From NCBI GenBank assembly GCA_038750655.1, contig JBCDGZ010000079.1, positions 1 through 35,081 on the forward strand: a stretch of 35,081 nucleotides of DNA, read 5' to 3'. Origin of the DNA: JBCDGZ01 sp038750655. Lineage in GTDB: Bacteria; Bacteroidota; Bacteroidia; Chitinophagales; Saprospiraceae. A program made the translations under genes and the position numbers. Under the pieces are notes generated by a model. The model saw only the letters and a program-made list of their open reading frames with translations. It did no database searches and had not been told where the DNA came from. The stretch's first letter is position 1; every line of letters begins with the position of its first letter. Below are positions 1-7,680 of the stretch, piece by piece.

Positions 1-180
1 CTGATAGTCTGCAATATTATCCCGCATCGTACACAGCTCTTCGGTACAAACGCCCGTGAAAGCCAGGGGGAAAAATAAAAGGACGACATTTTTGCCACGA
101 TACTGTTCGAGCGAAACCTCTGATTTGTCGGAAGCTCTGAGGGTGAAATTAGGCGCTTTATCGCCTGGATTGATAGTCAT
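1..180 (-). CDS. Peroxiredoxin (AhpC/TSA family), 3' part outside window
   Basis: This is the N-terminal 60 residues of a thiol peroxidase that reduces hydrogen peroxide and organic hydroperoxides in the cytoplasm. The start is the ATG read on the minus strand at 180-178, and the reading frame stays open to the window edge. The opening residues (MTINPGDKAPNFTLRA) and the active-site stretch FPLAFTGVCTEELC are typical of AhpE/BCP-type peroxiredoxins: the Thr-x-x-Cys signature holds the peroxidatic cysteine, and a second cysteine lies five residues later, the spacing seen in atypical two-cysteine BCP proteins. There is no signal peptide. It is divergent from the EamA transporter across a 125-bp gap. 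The truncation is only the window boundary. Subfamily assignment is less sure than family. Confidence 0.9.
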   Translation of the reverse strand, partial: MTINPGDKAPNFTLRASDKSEVSLEQYRGKNVVLLFFPLAFTGVCTEELCTMRDNIADYQ

Positions 181-305
181 AGTTGTTTAAATTTATGCTT
201 TGATAAGTGATGATCAACGTGAGCTAAATATACACAAAAGAAACAATCTCTGTATTTTTTTGTTTATTGCCGTATACTTAATGACAATAGCCTGACTAAG
301 CCTTA

Positions 306-1208
306 ATGAAACCCACCCAACGCGCCTATTTCGAGCTGCACTTTGCAGTACTCCTCTTTGGTTTCACGGCCATCCTTGGTGACCTCATCCAGCTCTCTGC
401 CCTGGTGCTCGTTTGGTGGCGGGTATTGATTACTTGTATTAGCTTGCTCTTTTTGATCCAATTTGGTCGTAAGCTGCGCAGCATCCCCCGACGCTTGGTT
501 GTGCAATACATGGGCATTGGCTTGCTAGTTGCACTGCATTGGATATGCTTTTTTGGGGCGGTAAAATACGCCAATGCTTCCATTTGCCTAGTTTGCATGG
601 CTACGACCTCCTCCTTCACGGCTCTTCTTGAGCCCCTTCTCCTTCGCCAACCGATCAAAAAGTACGAGTTGCTCCTCGGCCTGATCATCATCCCGGCGAT
701 GGCCCTAATCGTCAACACCACCGAGCTAGAAATGATGATGGGCATTTGGGTGGGCCTCCTGTCCGCTCTACTAGCGGCTCTTTTCGCTATTTTCAACAAA
801 AAACTGGTGGATAAAGCCGACCCTATGAGCATTACCTTCCTGGAGCTGGGCAGTGGCTGGCTACTGATCAGTCTGATGCTTCCTTTTTATTTTATGAATA
901 ATGAGAATGCGCCCTTCCTCCCTTCCTGGAGTGATCTCGGCTATCTGTTGATCCTCGCCCTGGTCTGCACCACCCTAGGTTATATTCTGGCTCTGCGTGC
1001 CCTCAAATACATCTCTGCTTTCGCCTCGAACCTCACCGTCAATCTCGAACCCGTCTACGGCATCGTACTGGCCATTCTAATTCTCAAAGAAAACGAAGAG
1101 CTCTCCCCCGGATTCTACTGGGGCTGCCTCTTGATTATGGCCATCGTACTGGCTTATCCTTTTTTGAGAAAGAAATTTGAAGGAGAAACCGCCAAAGATC
1201 AGGGGTAA
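306..1208 (+). CDS. EamA/DMT-superfamily transporter
   Basis: A 300-residue inner-membrane protein of the drug/metabolite transporter superfamily. About ten hydrophobic helices are visible, arranged as two EamA repeats: the first runs from about residue 8 to 138 (starting FELHFAVLLFGFTAILGDLI), the second from about 147 to 288 (GIWVGLLSALLAALFAIFNKKL onward, including the typical LEPVYGIVLAILIL helix). A basic C-terminal tail ends the protein. The length is normal for the family. Substrates in this family are metabolites or amino acids and cannot be told from sequence. The ATG at 306 directly precedes the first helix. The O-methyltransferase follows 53 bp later and has its own candidate -7 element, so the genes need not be cotranscribed. 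Confidence 0.9.
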   Translation: MKPTQRAYFELHFAVLLFGFTAILGDLIQLSALVLVWWRVLITCISLLFLIQFGRKLRSIPRRLVVQYMGIGLLVALHWICFFGAVKYANASICLVCMATTSSFTALLEPLLLRQPIKKYELLLGLIIIPAMALIVNTTELEMMMGIWVGLLSALLAALFAIFNKKLVDKADPMSITFLELGSGWLLISLMLPFYFMNNENAPFLPSWSDLGYLLILALVCTTLGYILALRALKYISAFASNLTVNLEPVYGIVLAILILKENEELSPGFYWGCLLIMAIVLAYPFLRKKFEGETAKDQG

Positions 1209-1213
1209 TGCCT

Positions 1214-1221
1214 TAATTTTG
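1214..1221 (+). promoter_or_regulatory. Candidate Bacteroidota -7 element for the O-methyltransferase
   Basis: TAATTTTG matches TAnnTTTG exactly and lies about 40 bp before the ATG at 1262. I see no TTG at the usual -33 distance, so this is a partial match. Confidence 0.35.
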
Positions 1222-1261
1222 TTCTTCGTTTCTACGATATTAATAATGATAAGCTGGATCA

Positions 1262-1897
1262 ATGAAACCCAATCTGCGCAAATTGTTTGCCTACTGTGAG
1301 GCTCACACCACTCCGCATTCCGAACTGCTCCATCAGCTCGACCGGGAGACCCATCTCAAGACCCTGGCTCCCCAGATGCTCAGTGGGCACTTGCAGGGGC
1401 GCCTACTCAGCTGGCTCAGCCGGATGCAGCAACCGGAGTACATCCTGGAAATCGGCACCTTCACTGGCTACGCCGCCCTCTGCCTGGCCGAAGGCCTGCA
1501 AGCCCAGGGCCAACTCCACACCATCGAAGCTAACGAAGAGCTGGAATACCTCATCCGCAAATACTTCCAGCAGTCTGCGTACAACGATCGGCTACATCTC
1601 CACATCGGCGATGCTAAAACCATCATCCCCCAGCTGCAACTGCCCTTTGATATGGTTTTCGTTGATGCGGGGAAGATGGACTATGCTCAATACTACGATA
1701 TGGTTATTGAGCAGGTCCGCCCTGGCGGGCTCATCCTGGCCGACAATGTCCTCTGGGATGGCAAAGTCATCCAGCCCGTCAACGATCCGGACACAGAAGT
1801 CATTCGCGCGTTTAATACCAAGGTGCAAAATGATGAGCGGGTGGAGAATATCTTACTGCCCATTCGCGATGGGCTAATCATCGCTAGAAAATTATAA
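1262..1897 (+). CDS. Class I SAM-dependent O-methyltransferase (methyltransf_3 family)
   Basis: A 211-residue cytoplasmic methyltransferase related to the caffeoyl-CoA/catechol O-methyltransferase group. The SAM-binding glycine-rich loop is clear near residue 60 (ILEIGTFTGYAALCLAEGL), followed by the acidic residue after strand 2 (HTIEANEE). The metal- and substrate-binding stretch VFVDAGKMDYAQYYD and the later GGLILADNVLWDGKV match the Asp and Asp-Asn metal ligands of this family, so activity is probably divalent-cation dependent. The length is normal for bacterial members (about 210-220). The natural acceptor is unknown. The next gene starts 24 bp downstream on the same strand, so the two are probably cotranscribed. 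Confidence 0.93.
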   Translation: MKPNLRKLFAYCEAHTTPHSELLHQLDRETHLKTLAPQMLSGHLQGRLLSWLSRMQQPEYILEIGTFTGYAALCLAEGLQAQGQLHTIEANEELEYLIRKYFQQSAYNDRLHLHIGDAKTIIPQLQLPFDMVFVDAGKMDYAQYYDMVIEQVRPGGLILADNVLWDGKVIQPVNDPDTEVIRAFNTKVQNDERVENILLPIRDGLIIARKL

Positions 1898-1921
1898 GCC
1901 TATTATGGTCTACTGCTAACC

Positions 1922-2866
1922 ATGAGTCACAAAGCCAACTATATCACCTTCTCTAAAAAGGAACCAGAGCTGCCCATCTTCCATCAGCCCTGGTACCTCG
2001 ACGCCCTTTGCGGAGAAGATGGCTGGAAGTTGGCTTTGGTCTACCGCAATCAGAAAATTGTGGCCAGCTTGCCTTATATGGTTCGGCAAAAAGGGCCCTT
2101 CCGCTACATCACCATGCCTCTGCTATGTCGTATGCTAGGCCCCTACCTCACCGCAGAATTCCGAACCCAACGACAAGAAGTTAAGCTGTACAAAGAGCTG
2201 ATCGAGCGCCTACCCAAGGTGGATTATTTCGAGCAAAGTTTTCATTATGGTGTTAGCAACTGGATGCCCTTTTACTGGCAGGGCTATCGACAAACGACCA
2301 GTTACTCCTATGTACTGGAACCCTTGGATGATTTAGAAAAAATTTATCAAGGTCTAGACACAGATTATCGTAACAATAAAATCCCTAAAGCACAGAAACA
2401 GCTGCGTGTGGTGCACGATCGCCCGCTCGAAGCTTTCTATGAAGTCCACGAGCGCAGCTTCCGACGTCAGGGCATAAGCTGTCCTTTTTCTTTTGAGTAT
2501 TTAAAACGACTAGATGAAGCTTTAGCCAAACGGCAGGCCCGACAACTCTTTTTTGCCATCGACGAGCAAGAGCGCATCCACTCTGTCGCCTATGTGATCT
2601 GGGATCAGCGGGCAGCTTACTACCTGCTGGCTGGCGACGACCCAGAGCTGCGCAGCAGCGGCGGCGGCATCCTGATAGCCTGGGAGGCCATTCGCTACAC
2701 CTGCGAGGTGCTGCAACTGCCGACCTTCGATTTTTTGGGCAGTATGATTCAGCCGATCGAGCGGGTGCGGCGGCAGTTTGGGGCGCGGCAGCAGTCTTAC
2801 TTTAAAGTGCGGCGCTACCATTCTAAGTTGTTTCAGCTATTCAACTGGTTGAAAGGTAGGGATTAA
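1922..2866 (+). CDS. FemAB/GNAT-like acyltransferase family protein
   Basis: A 314-residue soluble protein that looks like the double-GNAT fold of FemAB-type and BioF2-like acetyltransferases. Residues about 15-130 form the first half. The second half (about 165-290) has the typical basic patch (YRNNKIPKAQKQ), a strand-rich stretch reading FFAIDEQERIHSVAYVIWD, and the acyl-CoA or tRNA-binding-like segment SSGGGILIAWEAIRY followed by FDFLGSM. FemAB proteins transfer amino acids to peptidoglycan bridges, while related proteins modify exopolysaccharide or lipids; the substrate here cannot be assigned. No signal peptide is seen. It probably shares a transcript with the upstream O-methyltransferase. 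The family call is based on pattern only. Confidence 0.7.
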   Translation: MSHKANYITFSKKEPELPIFHQPWYLDALCGEDGWKLALVYRNQKIVASLPYMVRQKGPFRYITMPLLCRMLGPYLTAEFRTQRQEVKLYKELIERLPKVDYFEQSFHYGVSNWMPFYWQGYRQTTSYSYVLEPLDDLEKIYQGLDTDYRNNKIPKAQKQLRVVHDRPLEAFYEVHERSFRRQGISCPFSFEYLKRLDEALAKRQARQLFFAIDEQERIHSVAYVIWDQRAAYYLLAGDDPELRSSGGGILIAWEAIRYTCEVLQLPTFDFLGSMIQPIERVRRQFGARQQSYFKVRRYHSKLFQLFNWLKGRD

Positions 2867-2896
2867 AGGAGCATACGATACTTCGGCACATTGCAA

Positions 2897-2927
2897 TTTG
2901 AATTATTCGCTACTTCGCCTACCTTTG
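2897..2927 (+). promoter_or_regulatory. Bacteroidota-type promoter for the AraC-family gene
   Basis: TTTG (2897-2900) followed by 19 bp and TACCTTTG (2920-2927) matches the Bacteroidota -33/-7 promoter. The implied transcription start, a few bases after 2927, is just upstream of the ATG at 2942 and downstream of the alternative TTG codon at 2891. Confidence 0.55.
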
Positions 2928-2941
2928 TAAAGCGTTTATGG

Positions 2942-4141
2942 ATGTTCTTTAGAGCCAAGCTCATTCCTAATTCAATAATCAATATCAACTCTTTGCCGTA
3001 CCTCTCAGATATACTTATCGCATCACTTACCCTCCTTGGGTTTTTCATTTTACTGGTCCTGTATAAGAAGAAAAAAAGTTTCTCAGATTACACCCTGATA
3101 AGCCTTAATCTAATTTGCGGACTATGCCTTTTTGTCATTTTACGAGCAAGGCCAGAGATGCCTACGCTCTATTTCTTTTTACATCTTGTCACCCCTTATC
3201 TGCTGTTTTCGGTATGTATGGTTTATGCCTCACAGCTCATTACGAATAAACCCTGGCAAAAGTATTACTGGCTGTTCTTTGCTTTTTTTATTCCCATGAC
3301 CCTCTACCTTTTTTACGATATTTTTCTGGCTCACGCCGATTTTAGACCTGTGCAAAAAATCTACTACTATGATCCTCCACTGCTCTATCACTTTTTCTTT
3401 AAGGGCAATAAAATCTATTCGATTGTTTTGTGCTTGTTTTTACTCAAACAGCTCAATGTTTATGCTTTAAATCTACGAAATCACTTCTCTTACCTTGAGA
3501 AAATGCGGGTGAGTTGGCTAAAGCATTACGTACTCGGATTAATCCTTATTTATTCTTTTTCCCTAATTGCTTTCTTATCTTACAACCTGGGGTTGATTGA
3601 GCAGATAGACAGTATTTATATCGCCGTAAATGTCTTGAGTATAAGCGCTTTTTTTTACCTCTCCTTTCATGGTATAAGGTATCAAAGTCTAGAAACCATT
3701 TCCCAACAAGTTGGTATTTCTAATCCAGTACTTGCTTTCCCCAAACCCAAGTCGGCAACAACATTGGTCACAAAGTCTGCCTTAAAAGATGACAAGTCGC
3801 AGCAAATTTATCAACAAGTTCAACAAATTTTTGAAGAGTCTCAGCTCTTTACTAAGCGTCAACTCAAGCTATCAGATCTGGCACAAAAAATTAATGCCCC
3901 TCCCTATCAATTATCGCAGATTATCAACGCTTATCACGGGAAACCTTTCTATGATTTTGTGGCTAGCTATAGGGTCAATTTACTCAAAAAACGCTTGGCA
4001 GATCCATCCTACAAACAATTTACTATCCTAAGCCTTGGTCTGGATTGTGGATTTAACTCGAAGTCTTCTTTGAATAGAGTTTTTAAAGAACATATAGGAT
4101 TGACTCCCGCACAATATAGAAAGTCTCATCTTCCAAAATAG
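2942..4141 (+). CDS. Membrane-anchored AraC-family transcriptional regulator (7 TM + HTH)
   Basis: A 399-residue one-component regulator. The N-terminal 265 residues hold seven hydrophobic helices (for example IASLTLLGFFILLVLY, LVTPYLLFSVCMVYASQL and YVLGLILIYSFSLIAFLSYNL). A roughly 45-residue linker leads to a C-terminal AraC DNA-binding domain over the last 100 residues, with both helix-turn-helix units: LSDLAQKINAPPYQLSQIIN and ILSLGLDCGFNSKSSLNRVF, then the family ending GLTPAQYR. It probably senses a membrane or periplasmic signal and binds DNA while embedded in the inner membrane. The frame is open from a TTG at 2891, but I chose the ATG at 2942 because a good promoter lies between the two. 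Two barrel genes follow on the same strand and are plausible targets (inference). Confidence 0.88.
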   Translation: MFFRAKLIPNSIININSLPYLSDILIASLTLLGFFILLVLYKKKKSFSDYTLISLNLICGLCLFVILRARPEMPTLYFFLHLVTPYLLFSVCMVYASQLITNKPWQKYYWLFFAFFIPMTLYLFYDIFLAHADFRPVQKIYYYDPPLLYHFFFKGNKIYSIVLCLFLLKQLNVYALNLRNHFSYLEKMRVSWLKHYVLGLILIYSFSLIAFLSYNLGLIEQIDSIYIAVNVLSISAFFYLSFHGIRYQSLETISQQVGISNPVLAFPKPKSATTLVTKSALKDDKSQQIYQQVQQIFEESQLFTKRQLKLSDLAQKINAPPYQLSQIINAYHGKPFYDFVASYRVNLLKKRLADPSYKQFTILSLGLDCGFNSKSSLNRVFKEHIGLTPAQYRKSHLPK

Positions 4142-4183
4142 GTCTTGAGTTTTTCCGGAAATAGGTCCCATCTTCCAAGATAG
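4127..4183 (+). repeat. Short imperfect direct repeat spanning the AraC stop codon
   Basis: CATCTTCCAAAATAG (4127-4141) recurs as CATCTTCCAAGATAG (4169-4183), 42 bp later with one mismatch; ATAGGTC also occurs twice in between. A 10-bp palindrome, TTTCCGGAAA, sits at 4152-4161. It looks like a small local duplication at the gene end; no function is evident. Confidence 0.4.
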
Positions 4184-4320
4184 AGCGTCTAGATTATAGT
4201 TTCATTTTACTTTAGCCCCGCCTATTAACAAGCAGCACTAGCCGTATTTGCTATTGACTCTCCCAGGTAAGCAAAATACCGATAGTACTGTATTTCAAAT
4301 AACCTAAAATACAATAGGAA

Positions 4321-4989
4321 ATGAGGGATTTTTTTCAGGTTTTACTTTTGTGCCTTTTGGCCCTTAATGGATTCACCCAATCTAATACAGGCTTGGCCAT
4401 ATCGACCAGTAAAAACGACAATCACATGGAAACCATCTGGTTTCAACATCAGGTATCAGAACGTTTCAGTGCAGGTATCCAGTTAAGGTATAGTGGAATT
4501 CGATACCGTTTTGTAAATGCAATAGCAATCGAGGATGGAAGTACGACTTTTGCGGGCTTGGTTTTGGGGTTTAACCTCAGAAAGTTTGAACGATCCAGAC
4601 TTGACTTTAACCTAACGGCCAGTTATCGGTACATTAGCAATGATGACAATGCTGAGCTGCCTTCCTCCACTAATGGTTTAGAACTAGATCCCAACTTTAT
4701 ATTTGGACTTCAACTGTCCGAAAATTTATTTTTTCATTCCGGTATTATGCTGAGAACAGCCATGCAATTTGGTGATGAACCGATCAATGATGAGCAACAA
4801 CCTTCTACAATTGTGTTAAATGGATTGTCCATTCAAAAAACCAAACACCTCTTTTCTTTGAGGACCTATGCAGGACCCATGACTGGTGCAACCGGAGATA
4901 CAGAAAAATTCTTTTGGCAACTTTCTCTGGGATACCAGTACAATTTAGGCTCCCCCACTAACGGTACCCTCCCATTCTTCAATTTCTAA
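4321..4989 (+). CDS. Small outer-membrane beta-barrel-like protein
   Basis: A 222-residue exported protein of unknown function. Residues 1-19 form a signal peptide (RDFFQVLLLCLLALNGFTQS region, with likely cleavage after Gln-19 or Ser-20). The rest alternates polar and hydrophobic residues in about eight to ten strands, such as FSAGIQLRYSGIRYRFV, RLDFNLTASYRYIS and FFWQLSLGYQYNL, which fits a small outer-membrane barrel. The two C-terminal aromatic residues (FFNF ending) fit the signal for insertion by the BAM machinery. The next gene, of nearly the same size and layout, starts 20 bp later, so both probably come from one transcript. I do not recognise a named family. Confidence 0.7.
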   Translation: MRDFFQVLLLCLLALNGFTQSNTGLAISTSKNDNHMETIWFQHQVSERFSAGIQLRYSGIRYRFVNAIAIEDGSTTFAGLVLGFNLRKFERSRLDFNLTASYRYISNDDNAELPSSTNGLELDPNFIFGLQLSENLFFHSGIMLRTAMQFGDEPINDEQQPSTIVLNGLSIQKTKHLFSLRTYAGPMTGATGDTEKFFWQLSLGYQYNLGSPTNGTLPFFNF

Positions 4990-5009
4990 CCTGCATAAAA
5001 TCAGTTATC

Positions 5010-5681
5010 ATGCAACTAATCAAGACGATTTCAATAATATCCTTTCTCACTATTGCCCTCAATTTATATAGCCAAGATAACCGTATGGGTGTTTACTTCC
5101 AGCCAGAGTATTCCGCTATGTTTCTAGAAGATCACGTAGGAAATGTGGTTGGTGCCAGCATTGGTATAACGACTAAAAACAAGAAATGGGATATTGGTAT
5201 CCGAAGCTATGGAAGAAGCGGGCCTATTAATTTACACCAGGAATACGAACTGGTCCTGCCTCAAGGTACGACCTACAAAGGCAAATCAGTACTCTTGCTA
5301 GCTGCAGATCATGTCGCACTTGGTTTAGAAATTGCCTACAACCTGCAACTCCAATCAGAAAGATTGAGCCTGAGATTTCCACTATCTATTGGAGCATTTG
5401 GGGCAGGGTTTTACCTCCAAAATGACGATCGGATTACTCCCGATGGAAGGCGAGTAAGCGAATGGGAAGATGAACTGCAAGATGGTGAAGATGCCGGGAT
5501 TGGAACCTATTCGGAATTTGGGGCACAAGTCATTTATCAATTAATTCCCGATAATGAATATTTGGACTTATTTGCCGGGATTACCTATACCAATACTTAT
5601 GGTTATTCCAGTTTTTTGGGTGGAGAAGATTTCTTCAACAATAGATTAAGGGCTTCAATAGGCATACGAATAGAATTATAG
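5010..5681 (+). CDS. Small outer-membrane beta-barrel-like protein
   Basis: A 223-residue exported protein. The signal peptide is residues 1-21 (ISIISFLTIALNLYSQ, cleaved near Gln-22). The mature part is rich in amphipathic strands, for example VVGASIGITTKNKKWDIGIR, VALGLEIAYNL and LDLFAGITYTNTYGYSSF, and ends IGIRIEL, so an eight- to ten-strand barrel is likely. A loop at about residues 140-165 is strongly acidic (EWEDELQDGEDAG) and may bind cations or face outward. It shares size and layout with the preceding gene but the two are not obviously similar in sequence. Function is unknown; its position after a membrane AraC regulator suggests a regulated envelope pair. Confidence 0.7.
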   Translation: MQLIKTISIISFLTIALNLYSQDNRMGVYFQPEYSAMFLEDHVGNVVGASIGITTKNKKWDIGIRSYGRSGPINLHQEYELVLPQGTTYKGKSVLLLAADHVALGLEIAYNLQLQSERLSLRFPLSIGAFGAGFYLQNDDRITPDGRRVSEWEDELQDGEDAGIGTYSEFGAQVIYQLIPDNEYLDLFAGITYTNTYGYSSFLGGEDFFNNRLRASIGIRIEL

Positions 5682-5719
5682 AATCCTATTATCCAGGATC
5701 AATTAAAGATGGACTGATT

Positions 5720-5836
5720 ATGACTAAAGAATTACTGGGTGTAAGCCTATTTGCTGCATTAGCAGCCATGCTATTTCTTCTTTATTTTAAAAATAACTCA
5801 CGTAGCCCAAGTGCGTCTTCACATCCCGGAAGTTAA
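5720..5836 (+). CDS. Possible 38-residue single-pass membrane peptide
   Basis: An ATG at 5720 opens a 38-codon frame ending in TAA at 5834-5836. It reads MTKELLGVSLFAALAAMLFL, then a short aromatic/lysine segment and a serine-rich tail. Residues 5-23 would make one membrane helix with a positively charged exit (YFKNN). It follows the two barrel genes by 38 bp on the same strand, and its last 50 bp overlap antisense the 3' end of the Omp85-like gene. No family is recognised. The helix-forming part lies outside the overlap, which favours a real gene, but it is short and may be chance. Confidence 0.35.
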   Translation: MTKELLGVSLFAALAAMLFLLYFKNNSRSPSASSHPGS

Positions 5837-7601
5837 AGGGAAGCTCACGGGTACGGCCCACCGCCAAACTGATTCCAAAGACCCCCACCTTGACCTCAAA
5901 AGTCATCCCCAAACCCAAGCCCAGCGGATTGTCGAACCGGCGGCGGTTGGCAATAATGTCTTCCAGATAAGCATAGTCGCCGAAGGCATAGAGATAGGAA
6001 TTCTGGCCAATCAGAAAGCGATATTCTAAAGTAAAAACGGCGTAGCGAGTGGCAAAGATGGACTCTTCGTCAAAGCCTCGAAGGAGGCGGTTGCCCCCAA
6101 GGCGGTACTGCTCGTTTTGGAAAATTTCCTGCTCAGAAAAGATCATCCCGCCCTGTGCGCCCAGCTTGATGGTGTTGCGTTTGAGGAAGGGAAGATAAAC
6201 GGCCAGGTTGGCGTCGAGGCGGTATTGAAAGCTGTTGAGGTCGAGGGTATCGTAGAGGCTGGCGAAATCGAAGGTCGGATCGCTTTCGTCTTCTAGCGAT
6301 AGAATATTACCATTGGGCTTGATGCGCTTGTTGCCCGTAGCCCCCTTAAGCCAGAGGCTCCACCCCCGACGAGGATTAAAGCGATAGTCCAGGCGTTGAA
6401 ACTGATATTCCAGCCCCACGCTGGTATTTCGAATATCCAGATTGTCCGGCAGGCGGCGGTTGCGGGTGATTTGGTCCAAATCGATATTGAGGAGGGTGGT
6501 CGAATAGCTATTCCAGGAGGCTCGGAGGAAATTACCGCCTTCGAGCAGGTACTGGACCCCCAGATCAGCGGTGATGTCGCGATAGGTGGAGTCGCGGCGG
6601 TACTGCGCAAAGCGGAGGTCCAGCCCGAAGGGCAGGTTGAGCACATACGGATAGCTAAAGCGGAGGTCCAGCTCCTGAATCCCTGGCCGCAGGCGTTGGA
6701 AGTCGATGAAAAACTGTTCGCCCAGGCCGAATTGATTGTGCAGCTCTCCGGTGAAGGAGCCAGTGAGGCGCAGTCGACCGCTCTGGTCGCTGTTGGGCAG
6801 GATACCGATGATGAAGTCCCAGCGGCTGGCGCGCTTGCGCTCCAGGAAGAGATTGACCACTGCCTTATCGCCTTTGAAAGTAACCGTTACATCGCGTTTT
6901 TCCTTCAAAAACGGCAGCTCACGGATTCGAGCCCGGACTTTTTTGATCTTATCCTTGCTATACAACTCTCCTTCTCTGAGCCCCAGATAATTTTTTAAAT
7001 ACGCTGGTGTAATCTTCACTTCTCCGATGATATTGATGCCCTCTAGCGTCACCAGCTTGTGCTTGTTCATCAATAAACGAGCACTAATGCGATCCTCTTC
7101 GATGGCTACTGCCTCCAAACCGACCGAGGCGAAGGGATAACCATTGTTCTCGGCGTATTCCAGCAGGGCCTCCTGCAACTTGCGCAGTGCCAGGTAATCG
7201 AAAGCTTTGCCCTCAAAGGACTTCTCATTATAGCCCACTTGATTCAAAAAAGCTTTATCCACTCCTCGAGTATCCAGATCAACCCAGCGGTAAGTAGGGC
7301 CGATGGTTAGGTAGGCCTTGGTGATGCTGTCTTTACGCACCAAACTGTCTACGGAAGCCGTTAAATAAGCCTGGCCGTGAAGTTGCAACAGCAGACGCTG
7401 CAAACTCTGGTATAAACTCAAACTATCGAGATGGCGCGGTTCGTACTTCAGCTTTTTTTTGAGAAAGGCTGCATCTTGGTCGCTGGCCTCTAACTCTAAA
7501 TAATAGGCGGAAGGCTGAGCGGCGAGCGGCGCAGCCAGCAGTAGTAGCAGGGCTACCACCATTTTTGGAAACCAATTTTTTGCTAGCTTTGCCAAGGTCA
7601 T
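5787..7601 (-). CDS. Omp85/TamA-like outer-membrane protein (surface antigen D15 domain)
   Basis: A 604-residue Omp85-superfamily protein. A signal peptide (WFPKMVVALLLLLAAPLAAQ) is followed by POTRA-like periplasmic domains up to about residue 260; the clearest begins LEGINIIGEVKITPAYLKNY. The C-terminal 340 residues form the 16-stranded barrel, with the conserved loop-6 motif in YRLGGNRLLRGFDEES and a terminal aromatic residue (VSYF). Family members insert proteins into, or assist traffic across, the outer membrane; with few POTRAs this resembles TamA or an accessory member more than the main BamA. The frame extends upstream to 7646, but the Met at 7601 gives a better signal peptide and leaves room for divergent promoters with hemW. 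Confidence 0.88.
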   Translation of the reverse strand: MTLAKLAKNWFPKMVVALLLLLAAPLAAQPSAYYLELEASDQDAAFLKKKLKYEPRHLDSLSLYQSLQRLLLQLHGQAYLTASVDSLVRKDSITKAYLTIGPTYRWVDLDTRGVDKAFLNQVGYNEKSFEGKAFDYLALRKLQEALLEYAENNGYPFASVGLEAVAIEEDRISARLLMNKHKLVTLEGINIIGEVKITPAYLKNYLGLREGELYSKDKIKKVRARIRELPFLKEKRDVTVTFKGDKAVVNLFLERKRASRWDFIIGILPNSDQSGRLRLTGSFTGELHNQFGLGEQFFIDFQRLRPGIQELDLRFSYPYVLNLPFGLDLRFAQYRRDSTYRDITADLGVQYLLEGGNFLRASWNSYSTTLLNIDLDQITRNRRLPDNLDIRNTSVGLEYQFQRLDYRFNPRRGWSLWLKGATGNKRIKPNGNILSLEDESDPTFDFASLYDTLDLNSFQYRLDANLAVYLPFLKRNTIKLGAQGGMIFSEQEIFQNEQYRLGGNRLLRGFDEESIFATRYAVFTLEYRFLIGQNSYLYAFGDYAYLEDIIANRRRFDNPLGLGLGMTFEVKVGVFGISLAVGRTRELPFNFRDVKTHLGYVSYF

Positions 7602-7680
7602 TGAAGTGTTAACGCTAAGTTCCAAAAAATATTTACTTATACGCAATCTACGATAAGCAGTTCGTCGTATACCTACAAAA

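Noticed and set aside
1..180. Truncated pseudogene at the left edge
   Set aside because: The frame is intact to base 1; the missing part is just outside the window.
6396..6998. 200-residue open frame antisense to the Omp85-like gene
   Set aside because: Composition follows the opposite-strand coding sequence; it is a frame shadow.
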